Shown in pieces: positions 24,323-37,880 of a stretch of 64,000 bases of DNA (the first letter of the stretch is position 1; each line of letters begins with the position of its first letter). The translations under genes and the position numbers were made by a program. This stretch comes from Anastatus disparis (lineage: Eukaryota > Arthropoda > Insecta > Hymenoptera > Eupelmidae), in NCBI GenBank assembly GCA_017163975.1, contig JAFFSR010000227.1, positions 8,856,501-8,920,500 on the forward strand, given 5' to 3'. The notes beneath the pieces were generated by a model that saw only the letters and a program-made list of their open reading frames with translations, searched no databases and was not told where the DNA came from.

Positions 24323-27300
24323 TCAATATTGAGATAAAAAATTAATTTTTTTGTTTTTAAAAAAATTATGTTTCTAAAATATACTATTACATTTTGACCA
24401 AGATTTAATTATATCAGATTAAATTAGAACTTCAAACACATTTTTAACAGAAAATAATAAATTAATATAAAAATGAATGTTTATATCTTAAATGTTTATA
24501 TGAACCAACTTTTAATTTACTACATAGTTTTTTACAATCTAAAATTAAATCCGAAAATAAGAAAACGCTTTGCGTATAAATAAAAATAATAACATTATAA
24601 TACCAAATAAAATAAGAAAATTATTAGAATTTAATGAACAGTTTCTTTAAAAATGATTCAACAAATTTTTATAAATAATTTTGAAAACTATTTATTTTGA
24701 TTTATTAGGATTTGATAAATGAATTCAATGCGTGCGCTTATTTCAGCCATACCACTATACTTTAAAGTATTTAATTATGACAGAAAGCAAGAAGGCGGAC
24801 TGCGGAAATACAAGGGGGAATCAGATGATGAAATTAAAAAATTTCTTTATAATTTATGGCAAACATACATAAATAAAGCTTTTGTCCAAAATTCAAATAG
24901 AATATTTCCTTATTAAATAAGACGTTGCATAGATATTCGCTTATAATTCAAATGTCAACTTAAAAGATTAGCTATCGTAAGCATCAAGGCGTAAAGGATT
25001 TCTTCCTCTTACTTTGATCTGTTCACGGTTGAGCTAGCTCGGCGTTGTGGTTTATAATACCGTATAAAAAAAAAAAAGGAACGAACGAAGAAGAGGAAAA
25101 GATTGCCACGCCACGATATTTCCCTAGGTTTGTCTCATAATTCTTTTATGCCATTTATCTCAGTCTCGTCGCGGAACGTTACACAGGGTTATGCTTTTCT
25201 TTTTTTTTTTTTTTTTATCTTTTTTTTCCTTAGCATATCCTAGGCAATTGTGATGAGCGTGTCGTCTTTTTGGGTAAGTCAGTTGAAAAGAAGAAGGATG
25301 GAATATGCACTATGTGCACGTTTGGTAGCTGAAGGGGTGATGATGATTCTTTTGAAAAAAATTTTGAACTTTATTTTTGCACATAATATTGTGCATTATG
25401 TGTGAGGAATAAGTTTAGAGGGAAGTATTTTACAACGTTTCACGACTGATATAGCTGAGCGACTTGAAATTTATTTTGGAAACGAACTGAAAGAACGATA
25501 ATTTCGAAGAAGAGATATATTTTTTCTTTATTGACGTAAAACATATTTATGTATTTTGTGTGGAAATTGTAAAATGTACATTTTTCATGTAAAAAACTTT
25601 GTAAGATAGTGTATTATAATCAATACAAAATAATAAATAATATCTTACATATGTCAATACTATCTAAAATAAATAAAACAATCTTCTTTATCTTAAGAAA
25701 TCAATTATCAAAACCTGTCATCACGATAAGATTGTTTTGATTTGTTAAACTAAAATACGTGAGCAACGAATGACGCAGAAATTTGAAATTTGAAAGGATG
25801 AGTTTGTTATACAATAAAATGTAATCTATTGAAATGGATAATTTTAGAATGTAATTATTTAGAGCTTATAATATTTTGAACAGGATATTTTTTAACAAAT
25901 GATTGTAATTCACAAAGCATTCGTGACTTCATTTATAAGCAAGTTTGCAATGGGTAAAGATTATTCAACGAATGACAATTTATTCAATTATGTTTTAAAA
26001 ATTTCTTCCGTATTTAAAATTTTATATTATAATAATATGATTTTATTGTCAAAAATAACAAATAAAATATGAACATTTGATTTGTATATTAAAAATTTAA
26101 ATATCATAATAAAAAATTGAACTAAAAATAAACATAGTAAAATGCCTAAAATAACTAGTGAAATAATATATTACATTGTTTTCTATATGACATACTATTG
26201 ATAAAATTTTGAACCTTCCCAGCCACCCATTAATTACAAAACTGAATTCTTAAATTTACGAAAAAAAAATTCGCTCTAAAAATCTATAACAAAAGAATTA
26301 AAAAATAAAGAGATTAGTACTTGGTTCTCTTGAAAAAAAAGGACTTGATCCTTCATCGAAGCGGAATTAAGGATACGCGCATTAAAGGTTTTCTCATCTC
26401 AGACGTGTTTTCACGCTCGATCGGAACATCGATAAATCTTACTTGTCTCCGCGATTCGTTGCTTGTGCCAGATGAAAAATGAATCGGGGAAGAAGAAAAA
26501 AAAAACTTTCAAAAAGGAGCCGCAAAGTAATCGATTATATAAAGGAAAAAAATTTATCTCCCTTAAAACACAAACTAATGCGGAGCTACAATAATGTTAG
26601 AAGTGATTGCGCTGCACTTACTCAGTTCAGTATTTTTGTTTATAATTAAGTCACTTTTGTTTTGTTACAATATTCAGAGTTTGATATTTTAATGAAAAAT
26701 CAAATTCTCCTAATTATTAAGATTTCATTAACTTTACAACATTTTTATATTCAAACATTTTATACTTCTATGAACCTGAATTATAAACTGTAATGTATAT
26801 GCAAATATTCAAAAGACAACACATGAGTAGATAATATCAGCGGTATAAAAAAAACACGAAAATGATGAACAAGCTCTACGCCAAATGTGAGAAAAAAATT
26901 CTTTTACTATAGGGGGAAAAGAAGTCACACTTTATTCGGGCGGCAAGTCGCACGCGAGTGAAGATATCCCACTTTCCTCCCTCGTTGAATAATATATATT
27001 TTTTTTTTTATTACATTTTGATATAATTATTTATTATCTTGCTTTATCTGTATAAGCTATTTATTATAATAATTTTTTTGTAAAATATTTATACTTATGA
27101 TTGCGATACCGCCAGTGAGAAAAAATTAAAAAAAAACTATCTTTTCCAAATATTTTTAAATAATGTATTTTTATTTATTAATTGTGTCTGCTCATCCGAC
27201 TTAATTTACAAGTTATTTGAATAAGATCAGTAAAAAAAATAACTCCTAAGAATTTCTTTTCTAAAAAAACCTATTCAGAAATATATAATTGTAAAATTAT

Positions 27301-29470
27301 ACATATTAAAACTAATAATTTCATACGATTTCGCCTTTCTATTCTTCGAAAGGTAGTTTTAGTAACGCAAAAATGAAATTCTTCGCACAATTGCTAGAGA
27401 GAAAATGTCTTTTTTTTCTTCTCTCTGACACGCGTACAAACAAAATGAAATTACTTTGCTTGGTGTAGGTAGAGAAAGGCAGACAATATAAAAATGTACA
27501 GTTACTCTGGGCTAAAGAAAAAGAGACAAGGGGGAAAGAATGGTACGTTGGAGAATCGTCAAGTGGAAGGATGAAATTTGAATTGCAACGAAATTTACTC
27601 TGTTACACCGTCAAATTCCAATCCACTCCCCCTTTACTTTTTTCTTCTTCTTCTGTTTCTCTTTTTCATTCGTATCCCGCATTACCTTTTTTTTACCAGC
27701 TTGTTATTTACTTACTTTTTACGCTCTTGAACGAATAAAAAGTTAAGTATTGGATACCTAACTGTCAACTACACGTGATACGATATAAGTGTGAAATTAA
27801 ATTCTTTTTTTCAAATGAACTTAAACGCTCGTGCTATGATGATATTTTTAATATTCTATAACAATTTACTTTTTCTTATGTAAATATTTTAATTTTTCAA
27901 CTCTAATATGGATAATTCGACAGTCCTCATCTCTAATGTAAATAATCCAATAAAAAACATAATTTTTTATGCTTAATTTAAAAGATATATTAAAAATGCA
28001 TACTATTATTTAATATAAAAAAAAAATTAAAACTGCCTATCTCCCAACCAAATTTAATAAGATAAATTTTTTTTTACATCTGCCATTTCACAAACCATCT
28101 GTTTCGCAAGCGCTAGCCGTCTTCTCAGCGCCATAAAAAACTTCTTTTCATAACGTAGTCCTTATGGTATACAGTTTCGCGATGCATATGTGCATACGTA
28201 ATAGCGAGGAATTACCAAGAGGTTTGAAAAAGTGATAAGTTTAAAAAGTATGCGCGAAGAAAAGGGTACATGTACCATACAGGACCAAAATTATTTATTA
28301 AAAAAATGCGTGTGCATAATAAGTCTTTATTACATACCACGAGGTGAAGGTAACTAGTAATTTAAAAGCTTTTTCTTGTAGCTTTGTTAATTAGTAGGCT
28401 TAAGTAAATTCAGTATTGAAAGCAGCTTCATTGTATAAAACTTGTTTCTAAAAGACGAAAGAAGATTATCGAGTCTTGTAGCTTTAATTTTTTTTTCTGA
28501 CACGTTTGCTGATTTGTTTACTTGAAAAAAAAAAATTAAGAAAATTTGTACTGCATGTAACAATAGACTACCTGTGAAACTTGAGCTTTCTCAAGTTTTC
28601 AAAGCTAATGTAATTTATTTTGAAAACTATTACGTTATTTGATGTTGATTAAACAAGTTGAGGTAAGCGTTGGACGAGCGACCTTGTAAGATATATTATT
28701 ACCTAAAAAAGAAAAAGCTGTTTTCGCGACATGAGCTTTTAAAAGACGCGTATGTGCTTGGTTGATTTTGTATGCTCATGTTACTTGCTTGTAGATTTTT
28801 CATTTATTATAGAAATAGTTTATGAAAATTTATATGCGGTTATAATAATCACTTTTCATTTTATTTTCGAATAAATTGAATATTTAATTATAATAAAAAA
28901 AATAAAATCTTAAATAAATAAATAAAAAATTAAATGTAAACTAATGTAACTTCTGTTTTTGAATTTGAATTTTATTTTCATTCTTATATGATGTATTAGG
29001 AAAACGTGAAGATAAAAACGTACTTTCTTAAAAAAATACAAAAATTTCTCAATTTCAGAATTTTTTTGCTTATTTCAAGCTCTACTTTGCAAACATAAGA
29101 ATGTACGAGCTTAAGAGCTCAAAGTACGCAAGCAATTATCTCGAGTACTCTTTTCCTGCTTGGAAATCAGCGTAAAAAACGTTATACGCGTCTACTTAGC
29201 AAAGAAAATCTACTTAACCGAGCACTTGTCGCGAGCTCGTTGACTTGGCTACTTGTGTATCATTAACAATAAGATATACTATAGTTTATCGTTGAGAGTT
29301 TAAAAGAATTTTCTATTTTCGAGAGCTCTAGGTACTCAAAGGCGATTAATGACGTTTTAAGACAAAAGTATCTCTATATCAATCGTCTTATAGATAAGTA
29401 TGTAGGAAAAGACTTACACTTGTGCCTGTATGTAGCAGAATATTTTCTCAATTTAATATATATACATTTC

Positions 29471-29528
<58 letters not shown>

Positions 29529-29656
29529 AAATAATCATTTTTAAGCTGCTTATTTGTAAAACTTTTGTAAAATAATAAAATTATTTAGCTTGATAAATTT
29601 TTCAAGAACCATACAAATTACTATTATCTTTAATATGTGATAAATAAAATTTGAGA
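24323..29656. other. Non-coding stretch between SINE copies 3 and 4
   Basis: This is AT-rich DNA with long A and T homopolymers. Islands of more mixed composition lie around 24990-25330, 26340-26620, 27410-27640 and 28080-28300. A (TA)n microsatellite is annotated separately. I could not support any gene. Confidence 0.6.
29473..29523. repeat. (TA)n microsatellite
   Basis: This is an uninterrupted TA repeat of about 24 units. Confidence 0.95.
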
Positions 29657-29857
29657 GGTCGTCAGTAGCTCACTCGGTAGAGCGATGGATTCATAATCTC
29701 GAGGATCCGAGTTCGAATCCCGCTCTCGGCGGTTGATTGATACAAGCACCACTGTACGTTACACGTGCTTTGTTCACAAACACACTAATGACCTCCGTCG
29801 CTAATTATGACATTGCAATTATAGCATAAATACAGCGATGATAAATAAAAAAAAATT
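29657..29857 (+). mobile_element. tRNA-derived SINE, copy 4
   Basis: The copy is full length. It has head GGTCGTCAGTAGCTCACTCG, loop TTCATAA, B box GAGTTCGAATCCCGC, and body ACAAGCACCACTGTACG with CACTAATGACCTCCGTCG. The tail ends GATAAATAAAA. Confidence 0.92.
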
Positions 29858-32800
29858 AAAGTTTAAGAAATCACTGTTAATTAAGCTACTTTAATATTAA
29901 AATAAAACTAATTTTTTGGTTAAAAAAGTAAAATATAAAAGTTAATGTAACAATCTTTCACATTTTGTATTTAGTTCAAGCTAATCGATTTAAAAACAAT
30001 TTTTTTAGGCGAGTTTTATGAAACAATTCTTATTTCTGAATATAACTTGTATACTTTGCAAGACATCTTTTGGCAAGCAATTCGAAAAAAAGCAACGACG
30101 GAAAGTGATACTTTTTGCGGTCGTCTGAAGCTCTCGAATAACTTTATCTGCCTTTTCTCTTTTTCGTTAACCGTGCGCAAACTCCAGACGGAAAGTCACT
30201 TTTTTTTTATGCTTTTACGTATAGTTTATATATTTTTTTTTTTTGTTCTTTTATTTCACTTTACAAAAGTGAATTGCTGTCAACTCAATATTTCTTACGA
30301 AAATTTTATAAATTTTCTTCCAGCCCTTTTTATTATTCTTTCGTATAAAACTTTTTCTTTATTTCCTTCTCTTCCCGAGGATTAAGAAAAATACGTTTGG
30401 AATACATTGTTTTGTAAAAATAGGTCAACCCTCTTACTTGTTTACCTGTATTTGAAAAAAACTTTGACACTTTTCAAGTTGACATATTATTACGGATTTG
30501 GAAATGACAAAACTTACTTATTTTTTGCATTTCCTATTTTAGCTTATTGTATTATCTTACGGCAGGAAATAAGAATTGAATTCTTGGCTTTTACTTTACT
30601 TTGAAATGATCAATAAAAAATTGTTTGTCATTTCTTTTTATTTAAACATTTTAGATGTAGCTGTCAGTAATATTTTTCTTCTTTTAAATTAAGCATCTGG
30701 AGGTAATTTAAACTTGTATTATAATTTATTATTTTTATAATATAAAGGCAGCCTTTTAACGATTTAATCGACAGAATTCTATATTCGATGCAAGCGTCTG
30801 GTTTGAGAAAGGTAATGAACGCGACAATTTGTAACGTATTATAAAAGTCACCAATTCTTAAATTTGGATAAGTAGCTCACTCGTATTTTATAATGCACAT
30901 AAAATCTATTACAAAAAATCCCATAATAACTCCTTTACAACTGAGCCTTTAAAAAAAAACAAGATAAGCTTAACATCAAAATTTGATCATAAAATTTCAC
31001 TTCTGATTAAAATATTTTTCAAAAAATTATATAAACACAAGAAAGATGTATATTTAAATATTAAAAACAAAACAGTTCAGAATAAAATAAACAAGTTTTA
31101 AAATGCCAATATCAGAAATTATTGAAAAAGCATTAGAACTACATGTCAATAATATCACAGTAGAAATTCAATTGTATACTTTGCTCTACAAAAGTTGAAT
31201 GCATTTGAATTTTTCGCATTTCATTTTTCTCATTTTTTTTTTGCGTAAAAGCAGAAATTTTAACTTACTGAAAAGTTACAAAGCAGACGGTTTCATTGAC
31301 TTATCAATCATTGTTACTTTTACTCACTCATAGCCTTTTTCGGCATCACTATGTTTTATGTTATAATTTATATTTTTAAATTAGTTTACCAAAAGAGCTT
31401 GTACTTGTACTTGATACAAAGATATAGTTTTTTTGAATTTTTTTAATAATAGAAAATTAAAAACTAAACAATCCTAGAAAAATGTTATTACATTAAATGA
31501 AATCCCTTAAAATGCTTAGCCAAATTATTAACAATAAAAAATCTTATTATATACTTTAACAATTCATTAAAACTATGGACATATTTAAGAATATTTAATA
31601 TTTAAAAATTTTTAAATATTAAATGGTTTGTATATAAAAGGTCACATAATAATAATCATGTTAAAACAAATCAAATTATGATGATGAATATTTTTATCAT
31701 ACAGGACTCTAAAAACTGAAACCTTATCATTAAAAATAAAATTATAATTTTTATGGGTTCTAGAAACGTGACGGATATAAAAAAAAATTATTTGAAACTT
31801 TTGAATGACCTAATTATTAAATTAAAATTTTAATTATCTTAATCTCCGCCTTGCAAAACAATTATCAATTATTTAGTAGATATAGATTTACAGAGATAAA
31901 AGCGAACCCTCAATCTTTTCAATAAAATCGATGAGCGGTTCAGTCGCATTTTGAATAACCACAGTTCCCAAATAATAGTAAGATTACAGTAAAAGAAAAC
32001 AAGGAGGTGATTTGAACTAGTGATTTTTATTAAATTAAAAATAAATATTTTTTTTTTTTTCAATATAATGGATAAAGTTTTTGTCAGAATTTGTCAAAGT
32101 TATAATCTAGTTCAAGAATGTGCATCAAGATAAGTTGATAAAATTTTTTAAAATCATTTTTATTCATTATTATTTTTTCGATTAATCATATTTTTTACAT
32201 TTTTATACCTTAATTGTTTATCAAAAATATTTGCAATCCATAAAATATTAAGCAACTTTAATCGTCATATTTATTTTGCGTCAAAAAAAAAAGGTTCATT
32301 TTAAACTTTTCATTTATTTGACTTTTCTTTACCTGCTTGGCTTACGAAAAAAAGAAACGCCGATTCGTTTAGTAAACAGAACGGAAAGAAAATCCATTCA
32401 ACATTCGCGAGAGGCAGCACCTCTATATAGATGCATCTGGTAAGGGTTAGCAATAAAAGATACGAGGAAAAACCGCAAGGGCTTACACACACATCGAGAA
32501 AGCCCTTCCTTAAAAAAGAAAACCTTCTTTTTTTTGTTAATCCCGAGGCGAAGTACGTAAAAAAAGAAGCTGAAAAAAAAGACTGGTAACATAAAAGAAA
32601 AGAGAAAAAAAAAGAAAGCAACGACCGGGAGGAATAAAGAAAAAAACGTAATATGTACTGCCACAGCGTGTGAAACCAAAAAGAAATAGAAACACAGACG
32701 AGCTTTTACATTCTGCTAAGAAAAGATGTAAAAGAATGAAAAATGATTAATGTGGGATTGCAAAAGGATAAGTAGCGAAGTTAAATGAAGTAAATGATAT

Positions 32801-34149
32801 CAACGAAAAAAATCCAACCCTTTGCTTATTTTTGAAAAATGATAAGGCAAAGAGAAAAGAAATTAGAGTACACAAGAATAATATGTTTTTTCACATATCT
32901 TCATATTAAAGCTCGCTTGATATCAGTAGCTTAAAATTAAAAGCAATATGAAATTTTGGTATACATATCTTATAGCCATAAAAATTAAATTAATGTAAAT
33001 ATTCATGTTACAAAAGACTGACAGAAAAAAATTGATTGGATTAATTAAATTTTTAATATCAGCTATGGTGGATTTGACCAAATAATACGATCAGACATGA
33101 TTTTGTTGATACAACATGATCATGTGCATGATGATTGAAGCTATATTAACTTGTTTAAAACTAAAAAATTAATACCCTTTCTCTTCCAATAATCCTATTT
33201 ATACAAAAAAATAGTAATAAAACGCTTGGTCAAATTTATAGACCCAAAGTTTTTTTTCTTTATTTAGAAGTCGAGACACTTTTCTCAAGCAGCGTATTTC
33301 TAAAATAAAAAATCAATAGGTACTGTGACAGATCTGTTACTCCTATATATTATGTGCAATAATTTTACAAAGTAATAATTTATAAATTAAACTCTTAATT
33401 TATAAATTATACAGTAATATCCTGTTATGTTTTTATCTATTTACACGATATGATAAAATCCCATATCATTATTGTGCAATAAACTTAATACATATCGTTT
33501 TATTTTTAGTATAAATTTAAATACGCTCATATAATTTTGCATATTTAATATGAATTTAAAATTAGAATCGTATATCGACAAGTGCTTTACATTCAAGAGA
33601 ATAATACCATTTATTTAGTGCGCATAAATCGTTAAAATCAGTCGCACGATAAACTGAATTTTATTATACCATATTAATGCATGCTATAAAAGAGAATGTT
33701 TCAGGAGATTTTTAAAAATTCTAACGTTCATCTATACATTTTAAAGATTTACTTACGATTTATCTATCATATTATTACAATATCTTCTTTACACACTTGG
33801 CAAATCCCTCATAAAAGCACGTCAAACATACGAAACATATAAAGCAATCAATTTCTCCGCGTTTCACTATTTATGTTGAAAAGAACATTTACTCGGTTAG
33901 TTCTCGATACATAATTTCGAATATTTACAATACCAACGAATCAAATATAATCAGTGTATTATTACTTTCCTGAAACAAACAAAAGTTTAATTATGAAATT
34001 GAGAAGTAATTTAATAATATAAATGTTTTTTTCAAAATTTTATGTTATAGAACTATTTATAATTGAAGGGCCGTATCGAATAAAGGGACTAATTCTTAAT
34101 GGGATTGGATTTTTATAGGATTAAGAAACTGATAAATAGAAAAAAGAGA
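29858..34149. other. Non-coding stretch between SINE copies 4 and 5
   Basis: No supportable gene. The T-rich plus strand at 30050-30600 and the A-rich stretch at 32310-32680 create long but low-complexity open frames. A perfect AATTTATAAATT hairpin lies near 33380-33412. The rest is AT-rich. Confidence 0.6.
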
Positions 34150-34353
34150 GGTCGTCAGTGGCTCAGTTGGTAGAGCGATGGATTCGTAATCTCGAGGGCC
34201 CGAGTTCGAATCCCGCTCTCAGCGACCGATTAATACAAGCACCACTGTACGTTACATGTGCTTTGTTCGCAAACACACTGAAACGACCTCCATCGCTAAT
34301 CAGCATCACAATGATGGCATAAATATAACGATGTTAAATAAAATTTAAAAAAA
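34150..34353 (+). mobile_element. tRNA-derived SINE, copy 5
   Basis: The copy is full length. The head GGTCGTCAGTGGCTCAGTTG gives a good A box and the loop is TTCGTAA. The B box is intact. The body has CACTGAAACGACCTCCATCG and the tail is GATGTTAAATAAAATT. A remnant CGACC after the T-arm could still pair with the 5' GGTCG as an acceptor stem. Confidence 0.92.
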
Positions 34354-37300
34354 GATGAAAAGTTTGATCGGATATTTCTATTTGATTCGTCCCTTAAATT
34401 AATAAAATACACAATAATCAGATAATAATAAAATTTTTTCTTTTTTTTTGTAAAATAAAAGACACGAAAAATACTATTTTCCACGTGCATTCTTTTCGAC
34501 TCTATCTCTAGTAAAATTGTATATTTTATTTAACTTTGCCTTTTTCCGCCTCTTCGAATAACGCACACGAGATGCTTCAACACAATCGAGAGTTTATTCA
34601 ATATTCTGCTCTCGAAGTAAGATGTATTCTTAGATATAAATACAGTACATGTACGTCTTTTTTCGTTTTTACCGAATCGATTTATTCGCGTGTACACGGC
34701 GTTAATGCGAGCTTGAAAATAAACAGTTCATCTTTTATTTTAAAATAGATACAATGGACTTTAAACGCATTAACGAGAGTTGAATTAAAGCATTGAGATA
34801 TAGAAATTGATTGTGAAGATGTTATTGCATCCATGTTTATTCATTATTTATACAGCTGAATTTTTATTGCTAATTCCAAAGTCTATATTTTGAAAATTAA
34901 TATTTAAATGTATGCATTTTTTTTTAAACTGATATTATTACTTGTTAATTATAATAAATAATAATTTGAGAATTCATCAAAAATTATGAGCCAATACATT
35001 TTTTTTATTTTTTTAGTCTCAGAAAATATGGAGAGAGTGGACGTAATAATTAAATCACAAATTTCCAACAGACATGTAAAATTATTGTTTATACACAATT
35101 TCACTTGAAAATACCTGTTTAAAATAACAGCTAAAAATTACTTTAAGTTTTATTTAATTTGTTTTTCTTAAAATCTGGTCTCTCCCTATATACGTATTCC
35201 GAGTATACCTACATAGTTAGGCAGTTCACTCTTTTCGATCTCTTATGCATAGCCTTTCATTCTTCCTCAAATGTACTTCTATGTATATTTAATATATTCT
35301 TTAAGTCAAGTGTCTATATTAACACACATAAGATTCTTACACAAAACGAATACTTTACTCGATATCTCAAGAGATTAACTTGTATCTACATGTATAAATT
35401 TAATAATTGGATCGCTGACTCGTTCCTCATGTTACGTATTTGAAAATGAAATTGAATTTTAACCGAAGTAACCACCGTTTATTTACCCATCGGCGCTTTT
35501 CGATTGGATAGACATGGGCAATCTTTTTTTTTTATATTCTCTCTATGGTTTCTTGCCTGTATACTGTGTATGGCAGAGAAATAAAATTCTTCCGCGACGT
35601 TGCTTTCGAATTGCTACAGCTCCCTTCGTTTGGCTACTGGATTATCTACTCGATCTATTTTATTGTTTCAAATTCGATACTGGGTTTCCTTCTTTTTTTT
35701 CTGTTCTTCTTGGTTATTTTATTATGAGTGGATGGATTTTCCATTCTGCATATTGTGCAATATTTTATATGAACGTACATTTTTTTAAACTTTTAATGTC
35801 AACCTTTTCGTTTCTGTCTTTTAGTGAATATTGTTTATACTTTTTGAAGAGTCTCATCTATTCAAATTTATAGTATGCATGCATGTATAAATTTATATTC
35901 TACATTATATTTTAGTACTCAATAAATTGAATGTTTTCAATCGTTTTCACTTATGTTCAATAGCACTAAAGTTTATCACTCATTTGAAGATACAATTTAA
36001 CGAAAATTCATTTTAATGGGTACTTGAAGCTGTTTTTTAAAATTTGTTTTTTCTATTGGATGCGGACTAAAAATTTATCTGCTTCACTAATTCCGTTTTT
36101 TTTAAGAATTTTTAAAGTAGAAGTCGTTTTTCATTAACAATCGAAAAATAAATGTTTATATTGATATAAAAAAAATATCTTGATTTTTATCCTTTTATGT
36201 TGTTTTTACATAGGAAAATGAATCAAATTAAAAGCTTTGTTGGTTTTGAAAATAGTTTGATTGTCTATCAAAACATATTCAATGTACGTTGAGATATCTA
36301 TTTCATTTCTCGTAGATTGTTTTGTTAGAGCGATTTTTATCAGTCAATGTAACTTTGTTAAAAGATAAGAAATTTGTTTCCGGAAATTGTTTTCGATCTA
36401 AAAAGTTTGTTTCTTCTCATCGTCATACTAAATATTACCAAAAAGTCAAACCGATCTATAATTCTTTAATATTTTGGATTGTTTAGCATCTTTATAGAAA
36501 GAACAATCAATTAAAGTAAAGAATGGATGTAGATTTTCATAAAAAACATTAATTTAATATACGTCAATTTGATAATTGATTAATACTTACCAATATGACT
36601 CGGCAATAAAAATTTAGTTGTGTTATCAATACGGTCCATAATTATTTTATATTCTCAAAATTTTGATTGATTAATTGCTCTTTATACCTTTCCATAAAAT
36701 CAACCATAATATCGATTTGTTTCATAACGATTTTTTTTTATTCTTCCTGGCGAATGAAAGGATTATAAATCTTAATGATAAATTATAAGCTCAATAATGA
36801 ATTGTATTGAAAATTATATTCTTTATGATTCAACAATTAATTTGTTTTATAAATTGAGTATTAGTTGCGCTCAGATTCATCAATGGCTTTTATCAGTTGT
36901 TAAACTTTATACATTTTTTTTATCAAAAAAATTGTTTTTATTGTTATCATATTGATAATCATCGTTTTTTAACATTTGTAAGTTTCGTAAGATGAATCTT
37001 TACAATTTTCAAAGGATAAAAAAAAATAATAACAAATAGTCATAAATAACTTCAAAGGGTTACAATAAACGCTTTACTCCTATCAATGGCAAATTTTTGT
37101 TTCATGATAAGAGTGAATGGTCTGAGCAATAGAATCTCTCTATTTAAATTGCAGTGATAGTAACTACTCAATAACTATGTCAAAACGATAAAAACTTTGA
37201 TACTAATAATATCAAAGCTTTATATCGTAATAACTCGAAATCAGATACTAAAAAAGCTTTTTATAAATATTGAGAATACTTTTTAAAAGTTATAAAAATC

Positions 37301-37589
37301 ATATTTGATATTCTAAAATTTTATTTGATATTTTTATATCTTAAAATAAAAAATATTTATATTCTAATAATTAATCAGAAATAATTTCAAAAATATATGG
37401 AGTTGTTTAAGTATTTTAAATTCCAAGCTTGATATAATAATAATGAGTCCGCAGTATATTTTAAATGAATAATTCTTACCGTCAATACTTTTATATATAT
37501 ATATATATATACAACCGAACTTTGTTAGAAAGTTTAATAAACTATTTTCTTTTAATAAAGAAACATAAATAGATATTTCAGTTCTGCAT

Positions 37590-37880
37590 ACTATTGAACT
37601 ACTTTCTGCAAGCCATTGTTTCATTAGTATTGCACGCTGCAAACTTCATGCATAACAATCACGCTGTCTTCTTTATTACGTCCATTCAGTACGAACCATT
37701 CAACTTTTTCTATATTTATTCAATTGTAATGCGAGTTTTCAGATTAAATACCGAGCATACCCCGCTTTCAAAGGGGTGTATTTTGGCTGTTGCATACCAC
37801 ATATTACAACTAAATGATCGGCTATATGTATGGACTGCCTTACCGGCACTTTCCCTCCCAAGGGATCATGCAACTATTTA
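37590..37880. promoter_or_regulatory. Candidate conserved non-coding element
   Basis: This is a balanced-composition block in a gene-free region. It includes CATGCATAACAAT at 37647-37659, an octamer-like ATGCATAA abutting an ACAAT SOX-type core. Conservation cannot be tested here. A short hydrophobic open frame crosses it but shows no domain. Confidence 0.25.

Noticed and set aside
32310..32679. Two overlapping minus-strand open frames
   Set aside because: The stretch is A-rich on the plus strand, and the products are Phe/Leu/Ser-rich low-complexity sequences in two frames at once.
34150..34225. SINE heads as functional tRNA genes
   Set aside because: Acceptor and anticodon stems do not pair well, the same body follows every copy, and anticodon loops vary between copies. 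They are SINE heads.
35514..35873. 119-codon ATG-started hydrophobic open frame on the plus strand
   Set aside because: The plus strand is T-rich here and several frames are open at once. The product is low-complexity and hydrophobic with no family signature, so it is probably a chance ORF.
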